A DNA stretch of 64,000 nucleotides from Methylopumilus universalis (GTDB lineage Bacteria > Pseudomonadota > Gammaproteobacteria > Burkholderiales > Methylophilaceae), in assembly GCF_006363895.1 (NCBI RefSeq), contig NZ_CP040953.1; one strand, 5' to 3'. Made by a program: the position numbers and the translations under genes. The notes beneath the pieces are model-generated. The model saw only the letters and a program-made list of their open reading frames with translations. It made no database searches and was not told the DNA's origin. Of this stretch, positions 32,862 through 40,970 are shown piece by piece. Positions within the stretch are counted from its first letter, which is position 1. The number at the start of each line of letters is the position of its first letter.

Positions 32862-33982
32862 ATAAGCTTGACCAATTCAGCAAGTCGCGCTTCATAAATA
32901 GCAGCCTTAATATCGACGCCACTTTTATTCTGGCTAATAGCGCCAAGATTTAATTTATTAAGGCGTTTCAAATACTTTTGTAATAATTTTAAAGCAGTCT
33001 GTGCTGTTTTTTTCTTACTTTGCTGGCCTTCGATATAAGCCTCGAAAATGCACATTACGTCTGGAAGAATGTCCGGATTCCTAAGTAAATCCATTTTGTA
33101 GATCAAATCTAAAACTTGACGCGGTTTAAGTTTTTGAAATTGCTTCAATTCAGATAGATTAAATATTACCTTTTCTACTAATTTTTTTACGGCATTCGGT
33201 ATAGAAAGTCTCATATAAATTTTGTCATTACATTTAGTGCTGACTTTTAAAGGGTAGGTATACATAAAAAATATGGCTGCTCTAATATCATTTGAGTATT
33301 TGTTTTTAGCTGCATACTCTAAACTTTTTTTAATTGAGTTTTTATTTTTTTGATAATCTAATTCTGGTAGTATTAATTTAAGAGCACCACATCGGTTAAG
33401 CACATCAAGCATCAAATAAGATTTTTTCTCTGTAAAACCAACTGAAAATTCATGCCAGACTCTTTCAGACGCTACAGTTTCGATTTCTTTATTTTTTACA
33501 ATCTTCTTGAGCAATGCTTCTGTCTTGGGATGAATTTTAAACTTGTAAAATCGAGCAGAAAATCTGGCGATACGTAACACTCGAATTGGATCTTCCACAA
33601 AGGCAGGGCTCACATGGCGTAACACTCTATTTTTAATATCTTTCATGCCACCAAAGGGATCAACAAACTGTCCTTTTTTGTCTTTTGCTATCGCATTAAT
33701 TGTAAGATCTCGTCGTTGCAGATCTTCTTCTAGCGTCACCTCTTTTGAAGCGTAAACTTTAAAACCCTTATACCCTTTTGAAACTTTACGCTCCGTTCTT
33801 GCCAATGCATATTCTTGATGTGTTTTAGGATGCAAGAAAACAGGGAAATCTTTGCCTACAGGCTTATAACCTAACTTCACCATTTCTTCTGAAGACGATC
33901 CTACAACTACATAGTCTTTATCTTTAACAGATAAGCCCATAATTTGATCCCGAACAGCTCCACCTACAAGATATACTTTCAT
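32858..33982 (-). CDS. cca: CCA-adding tRNA nucleotidyltransferase, degenerate HD region
   Basis: The 374-residue class II enzyme adds or repairs the 3' CCA of tRNA. N-terminal signatures: YLVGGAVRDQIMG, KDKDYVVVG with catalytic acidic residues, the RRDLTINAIAKDKKGQFVDPFGG block, and VEDPIRVLRIARFSARF. The C-terminal part, which in E. coli Cca is an HD phosphohydrolase, is present in outline, but the expected HD (C-H-D-L-G-K) reads IFFMYTYP and the His clusters are missing, so the phosphodiesterase/phosphatase activity is probably lost. Tail is Lys-rich. It follows the SDR gene with no gap. Confidence 0.92.
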   Translation of the reverse strand: MKVYLVGGAVRDQIMGLSVKDKDYVVVGSSSEEMVKLGYKPVGKDFPVFLHPKTHQEYALARTERKVSKGYKGFKVYASKEVTLEEDLQRRDLTINAIAKDKKGQFVDPFGGMKDIKNRVLRHVSPAFVEDPIRVLRIARFSARFYKFKIHPKTEALLKKIVKNKEIETVASERVWHEFSVGFTEKKSYLMLDVLNRCGALKLILPELDYQKNKNSIKKSLEYAAKNKYSNDIRAAIFFMYTYPLKVSTKCNDKIYMRLSIPNAVKKLVEKVIFNLSELKQFQKLKPRQVLDLIYKMDLLRNPDILPDVMCIFEAYIEGQQSKKKTAQTALKLLQKYLKRLNKLNLGAISQNKSGVDIKAAIYEARLAELVKLI

Positions 33983-34933
33983 TTATCTTCCAGATTTACT
34001 TCTATAAACATCATATTTTGAACGCGCTAGAGGTCTATTTTTCTTATTACATAGGTAATGCTCTAAGCGCTCTAAAGAATATCGGTAAGAGATTGCGCGT
34101 TTTGGATTCACTACATTATCAACTTGCATAGACCTCCAATTGTCGCGCGTCAATATTTTAATTGGCATCATTTCCATACTTAAAGCAAATAGGTATGAAA
34201 GGCTTCTATTGAGAGGGATGATTAGCCGAGTCAATTTCTCTGATCGAATAATAAGACGAATAATATCTTTAAGTGAATAAATATCAGGCCCACCAAGATC
34301 ATAAATGTTGCCGTATGTCTTTTTATCAAAAAGTGTCTTAATTAGAATTTTTGATACATCCTCAATAAAAATGGGTTGAAATTTAGATTGAGGTGACAAA
34401 AGAACTATTCCTGGCAGCCACTTCACAAGAATTCTAAACATATTAATAAAGTTATCTTTTGCCCCGAAGATGATAGACGGTCTTAATATAGTTACGTTTA
34501 GATCTTTTTGTTTAAACAATTCAGACTCGCCAAGAGCTTTAGATTTAAGATATAAACTCGGAGCATTGCTACTTGCACCTAACGCGCTTACATGAAGCAA
34601 TCGCTTAATACCTAAATCTTTCATGACTTTTGCCAAATGATCTGGCCAAATATGGTGAATATTCTCAAAAGTCTCTTTTTTAGACTGGTGAAGAATACCT
34701 AAGAGGTTAATTACAACATCTGTCTTTTTTAAATCTTTTTTTACTTGCGCAAGATTATCTAAATCCAAGTCAAATATTTGAACATATGGATTGACGGTCC
34801 ATAATTTAATTTTTTCTTTATTTCTAGAGAATAATTTTAGATTGTGATTAGATTGGCTTAGAGCTAAAACGAGGCTGGACCCTAAAAATCCTGACGCTCC
34901 AAAAATTGCAATTGTTTTTTTTGAATTAGCCAA
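33983..34933 (-). CDS. NDUFA9-like NAD(P)-binding SDR (atypical)
   Basis: The 316-residue protein begins KKTIAIFGASGFLGSSLVLALSQ, a Rossmann G-x-x-G-x-x-G, followed by LFSRN for the cofactor ribose. Then come DVVINLLGIL, LLHVSALGASS, YLKSKALGESEL (a Y-x3-K-like position reads YLKSK) and ILRPSIIFG. It matches the complex-I NDUFA9 subunit / ubiquinone-biosynthesis-like atypical SDRs found in many betaproteobacteria next to cca. The function is not established; a role in respiratory chain assembly or quinone binding is possible. It starts seven bases after the small membrane-peptide gene. Confidence 0.8.
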   Translation of the reverse strand: MANSKKTIAIFGASGFLGSSLVLALSQSNHNLKLFSRNKEKIKLWTVNPYVQIFDLDLDNLAQVKKDLKKTDVVINLLGILHQSKKETFENIHHIWPDHLAKVMKDLGIKRLLHVSALGASSNAPSLYLKSKALGESELFKQKDLNVTILRPSIIFGAKDNFINMFRILVKWLPGIVLLSPQSKFQPIFIEDVSKILIKTLFDKKTYGNIYDLGGPDIYSLKDIIRLIIRSEKLTRLIIPLNRSLSYLFALSMEMMPIKILTRDNWRSMQVDNVVNPKRAISYRYSLERLEHYLCNKKNRPLARSKYDVYRSKSGR

Positions 34934-34940
34934 TTCGAAA

Positions 34941-35102
34941 TTAAAGCATTCTTAAGATAAATATAAGAATTAAAATTAATGTGACATTTGTAGTAAGTTT
35001 TAAATACTTCAAATATTTCTTATTCTTTGTATTTAGATACAAAAATGTAAATACAACTAATATTGCAAGCAATAAAAATATAAAAAGTCTTAAAATATTC
35101 AT
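34941..35102 (-). CDS. Two-helix membrane peptide, 53 residues, coupled to lpxC
   Basis: Reading from the ATG at 35102 gives MNILRLFIFLLLAILVVFTFLY, a polar Lys/Asn/Tyr loop (LNTKNKKYLKYLKL), and a second hydrophobic stretch VTLILILIFILRML before TAA at 34941. That is a hairpin of two membrane helices with a positively charged loop. The start overlaps the lpxC stop as ATGA, and the SDR gene follows by seven bases, so it is embedded in the ftsZ-lpxC-SDR-cca transcript. I do not recognise a family. It does not show the Pro-rich arrest motif expected of SecM, which follows lpxC in enterobacteria. Confidence 0.65.
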   Translation of the reverse strand: MNILRLFIFLLLAILVVFTFLYLNTKNKKYLKYLKLTTNVTLILILIFILRML

Positions 35103-36052
35103 TGATAAACTCCTACCATTTCTTGATTTAAAATTCCATTCTTAGAATTAGCATAACGCATTGCTAAATTAGAAGTCTTGGGATCTTGGCTATCTAATGT
35201 TGTTAAGCTCCAGCATTTCTTATTTGAAAGTAATGCAAGTAATAATTTGTTATTCAATTCATGGCCAGATTTGTATGCTTTGAAATTACCTATGATTGAG
35301 TAGCCTAACATGTATAAATCGCCCACAGCATCAAGTATTTTATGTCTCACAAACTCGTCGTTGTATCGTAATCCGTCTGTATTAATAATTTTGTACTCAT
35401 CTAAGACAATCGCATTATCGAGTGAGCCACCTCTAGCTAAACCATTAGATCTTAAGTATTCAACTTCCTGCATAAATCCAAATGTACGTGCTCGACTAAT
35501 TTCTGTGATATAGGATTCATCGTAAAAGTCCAAAGCGACTTTGTTGGTCGATGTATCAAACACGGGATGGGGAAAATCGATAGTAAAATCAATTTTAAAT
35601 CCATCGTAAGGCTCAAACCTCGCCCACTTGTCTTTATCTTTTACTTCAATTACATCCTTAATCAAGACAAATTTTTTCGCAGCATCTAGTTCTTTAAGTT
35701 TCGCTGTTTGAAGAAGATAAATAAACGGTATTGAGCTTCCATCCATAATGGGCACTTCAGGTCCATTGAGCTCAATAATAATGTTATCAATACCTGTAGC
35801 TGATAATGCAGACATTAAATGTTCAACGGTAGCTACACGCGAAGTATCTTGACCAATAGCTGAACACATTTTGGTATCTTTCACAGCATCAGGGCTTACT
35901 TTTATCTCATTACTTTTCTTTTGATCAACTCTTCTAAAGACAATGCCTTGATCCGCTTCGGCAGGCTTTAAAGTCATTGTCACTTTTTCACCATTATGAA
36001 GACCGACACCAGAAGTCTGCACAGATTTTTGAATAGTTCTTTGTTTAATCAT
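35099..36052 (-). CDS. lpxC: UDP-3-O-acyl-N-acetylglucosamine deacetylase
   Basis: The 317-residue Zn hydrolase commits UDP-sugar to lipid A synthesis. Zinc and catalytic residues are visible: TVEHLMSALSATGIDN (first His), the MDGSS region, and HKILDAVGDLYMLG supplying the second His, the Asp and the downstream catalytic segment. The opening MIKQRTIQKSVQTSGVGLHNGEKV is standard. Its presence shows an LPS-bearing outer membrane. ftsZ lies seven bases upstream, the usual end of the dcw cluster. The stop overlaps the start of the membrane peptide gene. Confidence 0.97.
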   Translation of the reverse strand: MIKQRTIQKSVQTSGVGLHNGEKVTMTLKPAEADQGIVFRRVDQKKSNEIKVSPDAVKDTKMCSAIGQDTSRVATVEHLMSALSATGIDNIIIELNGPEVPIMDGSSIPFIYLLQTAKLKELDAAKKFVLIKDVIEVKDKDKWARFEPYDGFKIDFTIDFPHPVFDTSTNKVALDFYDESYITEISRARTFGFMQEVEYLRSNGLARGGSLDNAIVLDEYKIINTDGLRYNDEFVRHKILDAVGDLYMLGYSIIGNFKAYKSGHELNNKLLLALLSNKKCWSLTTLDSQDPKTSNLAMRYANSKNGILNQEMVGVYQ

Positions 36053-36059
36053 TGAGTGC

Positions 36060-37211
36060 TTACTCGCCTTTTTTTCTCAAAAATGCAGGAATATCATATT
36101 CTTCCATACCTGACATTTTCATGATTTCAACTTGAGCCCTATTTTCATTAGAGCTAAATACATCTGGTTCGTCATCTAGAGATGGCTCTTCTTGGCTCGT
36201 GCTTTGTTTATTTTGCATCATAGATCTGGGTTCGATTCGGGGCATCCTTTGTTTTACGTTTTGAGCTAGCCCCGTCGCTACAACAGTAACTCGAATAGAA
36301 TCTCCCATTGCCTCGTCAATTACATTACCGACTATGACTGTGGAATCAATAGCTGCAAATTGCTTAATCGTTTCCATAACTTCATGGTATTCCTTGAGTG
36401 TAAATTTACTACTTGCAGAGATATTTACCAATACACCGCGGGCATTAACTAAATTCACATCCTCTAAAAGAGGACTTGCAACTGCAGCTTGAGAGGCTTT
36501 ATATGCTCGATGTTCACCCTGAGCAACACCAGAACCAATCATCGCCATTCCCATTTCGCTCATAACAGTTTTAACGTCAGCAAAATCAACATTTACCAAC
36601 CCTGGGCTATTGATAATTTCTGAAATACCTGAAACTGCGTTATGGAGAACGTCATTTGCTGCATTAAAGGCTTCTAAGAATGGGATGTGCTCACCTAAAA
36701 CTTCCATTAACTTTTCATTTGGGATAACAATTAGAGAATCTACATGCTGAACTAATTCATTAATACCATCAGTTGCAATCGCTGTTCTTTTACCTTCAAA
36801 TAAAAAAGGTTTAGTTACAACTGCAATAGTTAAAATACCTAATTCTTTTGCAATTTGTGCAATTACAGGTGCAGCGCCCGTGCCAGTTCCGCCTCCCATA
36901 CCTGCTGTAATAAATAACATATCAGCACCTTTAATAGAGCTAATAATTTTTTCTTTATCATCAAGAGCGGCTTGTTTTCCAATTTCAGGCTTGGCCCCTG
37001 CGCCTAAACCTTTGGTCATCTCCTGACCAATCTGCAATATATGGCTTGCCCGACTTTTTTTCAGTGCTTGCATATCAGTGTTGGCACAGATGAATTCAAC
37101 GCCTGTTAAATTCTTATCGATCATATGATCAATAGCATTTCCGCCACAGCCACCGACACCAATGACTTTTATGATGGCATTTTGTGACTTGCTATCAACA
37201 ACTTCAAACAT
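36060..37211 (-). CDS. ftsZ: Cell division GTPase FtsZ
   Basis: The 383-residue tubulin homologue forms the division ring. Landmarks: IKVIGVGGCGGNAIDHMI, the tubulin signature GGGTGTGAAPVIAQIAKELG, NADMQAL-type loop (CANTDMQALKKS), FADVKTVMSEMG (T7 loop with catalytic Asp), a Gln/Ser/Asp-rich linker of about 50 residues, and the C-terminal peptide DIPAFLRKKGE that docks FtsA and ZipA. It sits 16 bp after ftsA. Confidence 0.98.
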   Translation of the reverse strand: MFEVVDSKSQNAIIKVIGVGGCGGNAIDHMIDKNLTGVEFICANTDMQALKKSRASHILQIGQEMTKGLGAGAKPEIGKQAALDDKEKIISSIKGADMLFITAGMGGGTGTGAAPVIAQIAKELGILTIAVVTKPFLFEGKRTAIATDGINELVQHVDSLIVIPNEKLMEVLGEHIPFLEAFNAANDVLHNAVSGISEIINSPGLVNVDFADVKTVMSEMGMAMIGSGVAQGEHRAYKASQAAVASPLLEDVNLVNARGVLVNISASSKFTLKEYHEVMETIKQFAAIDSTVIVGNVIDEAMGDSIRVTVVATGLAQNVKQRMPRIEPRSMMQNKQSTSQEEPSLDDEPDVFSSNENRAQVEIMKMSGMEEYDIPAFLRKKGE

Positions 37212-37227
37212 ATCCTATCTCCAAGAA

Positions 37228-38466
37228 TTAAAAGTTACCTTGAAACCAATTCTTCATTTTCATAAAGATTTGATTTATTGAATTACCATCAATTTGATCC
37301 ATCATTTCTTTCTCTAACTGCCCCTTACCCATCAGTAACAACCCAATACCTGTTGAGTACCTAGGATTGTCGACAACTTCAGACAAACCGCCTACATTTC
37401 TGGGCGTGCCAATTCTGACCGGCATCCTAAATACACTTTCTCCAAGGTTGACCATACCTTTCATCAATGATGATCCGCCAGTAATCACAATTCCAGAAGC
37501 TATCATATCTTCCATACCGCTTCGTTTCAACTCGTGAGCTACAAGTTCATAAAGCTCAACTAGGCGAGCTTCAATGACCTCTGCCAATGAAAGTGTTGAG
37601 ATAGTTTTAGATTCTTTTCCATCTACTACAGGAATTTCAATTTGCTCTGAAGCAGAAGCCAAGCTTCTTGCGGCGTAACCATGTTTGATTTTTATCTCTT
37701 CTGCTGATGGTAAAGGTGTTCTAAATGCTACTGCAATATCATTATTTATCTGATCACCTGCAATCGGAATCACAGCCGTATGTCGAATAGACCCATGTCT
37801 TAATACTGCGATATCAGTTGTACCTCCTCCAATATCAACCAAACAAACGCCCAATTCTTTTTCATCATCGGTAAGGACAGCCATGCTTGAAGCCAAAGGC
37901 TGAAGGACTAATTCAGACACTTCAAGCCCACAACGCTTAATACATTTAACAATATTTTGCGCGGCTGCAATCGCGCCTGTGACAATATGAACCTTCACTT
38001 CTAACTTCATACCGCTCATACCAAGTGGTTGTCTAACATCTTCCTGCCCATCAATCACATATTCTTGCGTCAATATGTGTAGAACTTGTTGATCGTTGGG
38101 GAGTGTAATAGCACATGCAGTTTCAATCACTTTATCAACGTCTAATTGAGAGACCTCAGCATCTTTAATTTTGACCATCCCATGAGAATTTATACTTTTT
38201 ATATGGCTTCCTGCGATACCAGTATAAACATCGGTAATCTTACAATTTGCCATCAATTCCGCTTCTTCAATAGCTCTTTGAATCGCCTCCATAGTGGCAT
38301 CAATATTAATGACCACACCCTTCTTTAATCCTTTTGAGCTATGTTGCCCTAATCCGATCACATTCAATAAACCATCTGGTTGTAATTCAGCGACAATAGC
38401 CACAATTTTGGATGTTCCAATATCAAGCCCTACGATGAGATTTTTTTCTTCTTTTTGTTTAATCAT
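37228..38466 (-). CDS. ftsA: Cell division protein FtsA
   Basis: The 412-residue actin-fold protein tethers FtsZ to the membrane. Landmarks: VGLDIGTSKIVAIVAE (phosphate 1), the 1C domain, VCLVDIGGGTTDIAVLRHGSIRHT (phosphate 2), and SGIVITGGSSLMKGM (adenosine). The C-terminus KMKNWFQGNF is the amphipathic membrane-binding helix. It overlaps ftsQ by four bases. Confidence 0.97.
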   Translation of the reverse strand: MIKQKEEKNLIVGLDIGTSKIVAIVAELQPDGLLNVIGLGQHSSKGLKKGVVINIDATMEAIQRAIEEAELMANCKITDVYTGIAGSHIKSINSHGMVKIKDAEVSQLDVDKVIETACAITLPNDQQVLHILTQEYVIDGQEDVRQPLGMSGMKLEVKVHIVTGAIAAAQNIVKCIKRCGLEVSELVLQPLASSMAVLTDDEKELGVCLVDIGGGTTDIAVLRHGSIRHTAVIPIAGDQINNDIAVAFRTPLPSAEEIKIKHGYAARSLASASEQIEIPVVDGKESKTISTLSLAEVIEARLVELYELVAHELKRSGMEDMIASGIVITGGSSLMKGMVNLGESVFRMPVRIGTPRNVGGLSEVVDNPRYSTGIGLLLMGKGQLEKEMMDQIDGNSINQIFMKMKNWFQGNF

Positions 38467-39197
38467 ATAAGCGGCCTCTCACCACTATCAATCTTTTGGA
38501 TTGGTTCAGTAGATTTCTTAATAGCAAAACCATTTGGATATCTTAAGTCGGCAGAGCCAATTCGCTTAACGGAAGCCAAAATATTGTCGTACTGAGCCAT
38601 AAAGCGAGATAAACTTTCTTCGACATTATCTTTACTTAAAATTATTTTCATATTATTAGTGGTTCTAATGTCCCAAGTGTACCGAGAAGATAGAGAGACT
38701 TGCGCAATTTTTAATTGTTTTTTATCTAAAATACTTTGCATTTTTTTATACTCCAGTGCTATATAGTTCTCGGTACCTTCTGGTCCAAAAAATAAAGGGA
38801 GGTCTTCATCAGATGCTCCATGAAAAATTTCACCATTCTCATTCACTAAGGCAATGGCTCCCCACCTTCCTATAACTTGATGCTCCTCGACAAACACTTC
38901 CAATCGATCAGGCCAGACTCTTTTTAAACTTACGTTTCTTATCCAAGGTAATTTTGTAAATGCCTCTTTAGTACTATATAAATCTAGTGAAAAAAAATTG
39001 CCTTTTACAAATCGGTCTGAAATCATACTTACCTGATCTTCATCAAGGTGCTGATATTGCCCTACTACCTTAATTTCTCTAATTGGAAATTTAGCAAAAT
39101 GCATAAATTGGTAACTAATTAAAAAAAGTATCAAAATAATATTAAGTAAAAAAACTAAATTGCCTAACCAATAAATTTTTAAATAGTTATTTAACAT
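38463..39197 (-). CDS. ftsQ: Cell division protein FtsQ
   Basis: The 244-residue bitopic protein has a cytoplasmic start, one helix (LVFLLNIILILFLISYQFM), a POTRA domain (FPIREIKVVGQYQHLDEDQV) and the periplasmic beta domain (VSLKRVWPDRLEVFVEEHQVIGRWG). It recruits FtsB/FtsL and controls murein synthesis at the septum. It overlaps ddl by 11 bases and ftsA by four. Confidence 0.93.
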   Translation of the reverse strand: MLNNYLKIYWLGNLVFLLNIILILFLISYQFMHFAKFPIREIKVVGQYQHLDEDQVSMISDRFVKGNFFSLDLYSTKEAFTKLPWIRNVSLKRVWPDRLEVFVEEHQVIGRWGAIALVNENGEIFHGASDEDLPLFFGPEGTENYIALEYKKMQSILDKKQLKIAQVSLSSRYTWDIRTTNNMKIILSKDNVEESLSRFMAQYDNILASVKRIGSADLRYPNGFAIKKSTEPIQKIDSGERPLI

Positions 39198-40095
39198 GTG
39201 CGGTTTTTAATATCTTCAAAACTAATTGATCAAAATCTATGCCCATCTCCTTCGCAGCCATAGGAACTAAACTATGATTAGTCATACCAGGAGACGTATT
39301 CACTTCTATAAAATAGTGATCACTTTTTTTATCTATCATAAAATCAACACGACCCCAGCTAGAGCACCCAATTGAGTTGAAGGCCGCCAAAGCTTCTTGA
39401 GCTATTAAAGCTTCTTTATTTTTTTCTATCCCTGAAGGGCAAATATATTGCGTGTCATCTTTAAGATATTTTGCTTCGTAATCATAAAACTCATTGCTTG
39501 GCTTAATCTTAATGACTGGAAGGGTTTGACCATCCACAATAGCCACTGTATATTCTTCGCCGTCCACAAATTTCTCAACGATTACATTTGCATCAATCCT
39601 CGATGTTTTTAAAAAAGCTTCTTTATATTGTTGTTCGTTTTTTATCTTATCAATACCTATACTTGAACCTTCATTTGATGGTTTAATAAAAAATGGTGAT
39701 CCAATTGAATGAACGATTTCTGCATATAAGGTTTTCTCAGTTACCTGGAGAAAATCTGGTGTTGAAATGTTTAATGAACGCCATAATAATTTCGTTTTAA
39801 GTTTGTCCATTCCAATGGCAGAACTTAAGGAATCGCTTCCGGTATATGCAACATTTTTCGACTTTAAAAAAGCTTGCATAGATCCGTCTTCACCGCCTCT
39901 TCCGTGTAAGGCTATAAAAACTCTGTCGTAACTTTTAATATCTTCAATATCTCTAACTGAAGGATCAAAAGCTTCAGCATCAATGCCTAATCGGCTTAAA
40001 GCACGAAATACAGCATCGCCACTGAGAAGTGAAACAGCTCTCTCATTAGAGTCTCCACCCATAAGCACTGCAACTTTTCCAAATTCATTCATCAA
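39187..40095 (-). CDS. ddl: D-alanine--D-alanine ligase
   Basis: The 302-residue ATP-grasp enzyme makes the D-Ala-D-Ala dipeptide used by MurF. Signatures: VLMGGDSNERAVSLLSG, HGRGGEDGSMQAFL, PFFIKPSNEGSSIGI, WGRVDFMID and the ligand motif EVNTSPGMTNHSLVP. It is shorter than the VanA-type ligases and matches the DdlB form that lives in dcw clusters. It overlaps murB and ftsQ. Confidence 0.97.
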   Translation of the reverse strand: MMNEFGKVAVLMGGDSNERAVSLLSGDAVFRALSRLGIDAEAFDPSVRDIEDIKSYDRVFIALHGRGGEDGSMQAFLKSKNVAYTGSDSLSSAIGMDKLKTKLLWRSLNISTPDFLQVTEKTLYAEIVHSIGSPFFIKPSNEGSSIGIDKIKNEQQYKEAFLKTSRIDANVIVEKFVDGEEYTVAIVDGQTLPVIKIKPSNEFYDYEAKYLKDDTQYICPSGIEKNKEALIAQEALAAFNSIGCSSWGRVDFMIDKKSDHYFIEVNTSPGMTNHSLVPMAAKEMGIDFDQLVLKILKTAHVK

Positions 40096-40970
40096 CCTAG
40101 AAAGTCCCCTAAAATTTTAATTTCCCTTTCGAGCTTAATACCTTTTCTTTTAAAGACTTCGCATTCAACATAGTCAATAATATTTTCAATGTCTTTTGCA
40201 GACGCATTACCTAAATTAATAATAAAATTGGCATGTTTATCTGAAACTTCAGCGTTGCCAACTCTAAAACCTTTTAATCCGCAGTCTTCAATGAGTTTTG
40301 CTGCAAAAGTATCTTTTGGATTTCTAAATGTTGAGCCTGCTGTTGGCCAATTAAGGGGTTGAGTGTTTTTCCTATGGTTAAGATATTCCTTGATCTTACT
40401 TTCTGGGTCGCCTGCCATATCTTTTTTAAAATTAAACCAGGCACCTACAAACCACTCTTTTGAATTTGGCTTAATTACTTCTCGGTAAGAAATTTTAAAT
40501 TCATCTCTTAATCTTGTAACTATATTGCCATTATCATCAATCATATTTACCTGGGTCACATAATTCCATGTTTCAGAACCGTAGCATCCGGCATTCATCG
40601 CCAAGGCTCCTCCGACTGTGCCTGGAATGCCAGCAAAAAATTCTCCGCCAACGTAATGCTCTCTAGCAAGAGTTTTTGCAATTTTTGCGCAAGTATTACC
40701 TGCTTCTGCATACACGCCCTTATCAGTCATTTGAATTTCATTTAAAGCTGCATGCATTACAATAACCGTTCCCCGGATACCCCCATCTCTCACTAAAATA
40801 TTTGATCCCAATCCAATAAAAGTGAGCGGCTTTAAATAGTGTTCATCTTTTAAGAAATTTTTTAAATCTTCTAAATTTTTAGGTATAAATAAAGCATCGG
40901 CAGCACCGCCTACCCGCCAACTGTTGTATTTGGTTAATGGCACATTTTTTAATATCATTGCATTCGTCAT
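40092..40970 (-). CDS. murB: UDP-N-acetylenolpyruvoylglucosamine reductase
   Basis: The 292-residue FAD enzyme reduces the enolpyruvyl group to give UDP-MurNAc. Landmarks: NSWRVGGAADALFIPKN, FIGLGSNILVRDGGIRGTVI, GIPGTVGGALAMNAGCYG, YREVIK, and a catalytic Ser in NWPTAGSTFRNP. The position of the final Glu and the compact length point to the type II (shorter) form. It overlaps murC and ddl by four bases each. Confidence 0.97.
   Translation of the reverse strand: MTNAMILKNVPLTKYNSWRVGGAADALFIPKNLEDLKNFLKDEHYLKPLTFIGLGSNILVRDGGIRGTVIVMHAALNEIQMTDKGVYAEAGNTCAKIAKTLAREHYVGGEFFAGIPGTVGGALAMNAGCYGSETWNYVTQVNMIDDNGNIVTRLRDEFKISYREVIKPNSKEWFVGAWFNFKKDMAGDPESKIKEYLNHRKNTQPLNWPTAGSTFRNPKDTFAAKLIEDCGLKGFRVGNAEVSDKHANFIINLGNASAKDIENIIDYVECEVFKRKGIKLEREIKILGDFLG

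Noticed and set aside
34941..35102. SecM-like arrest peptide after lpxC
   Set aside because: secM follows lpxC in enterobacteria, but this peptide has two membrane helices, no visible Pro-ended arrest motif, and secA is not downstream.
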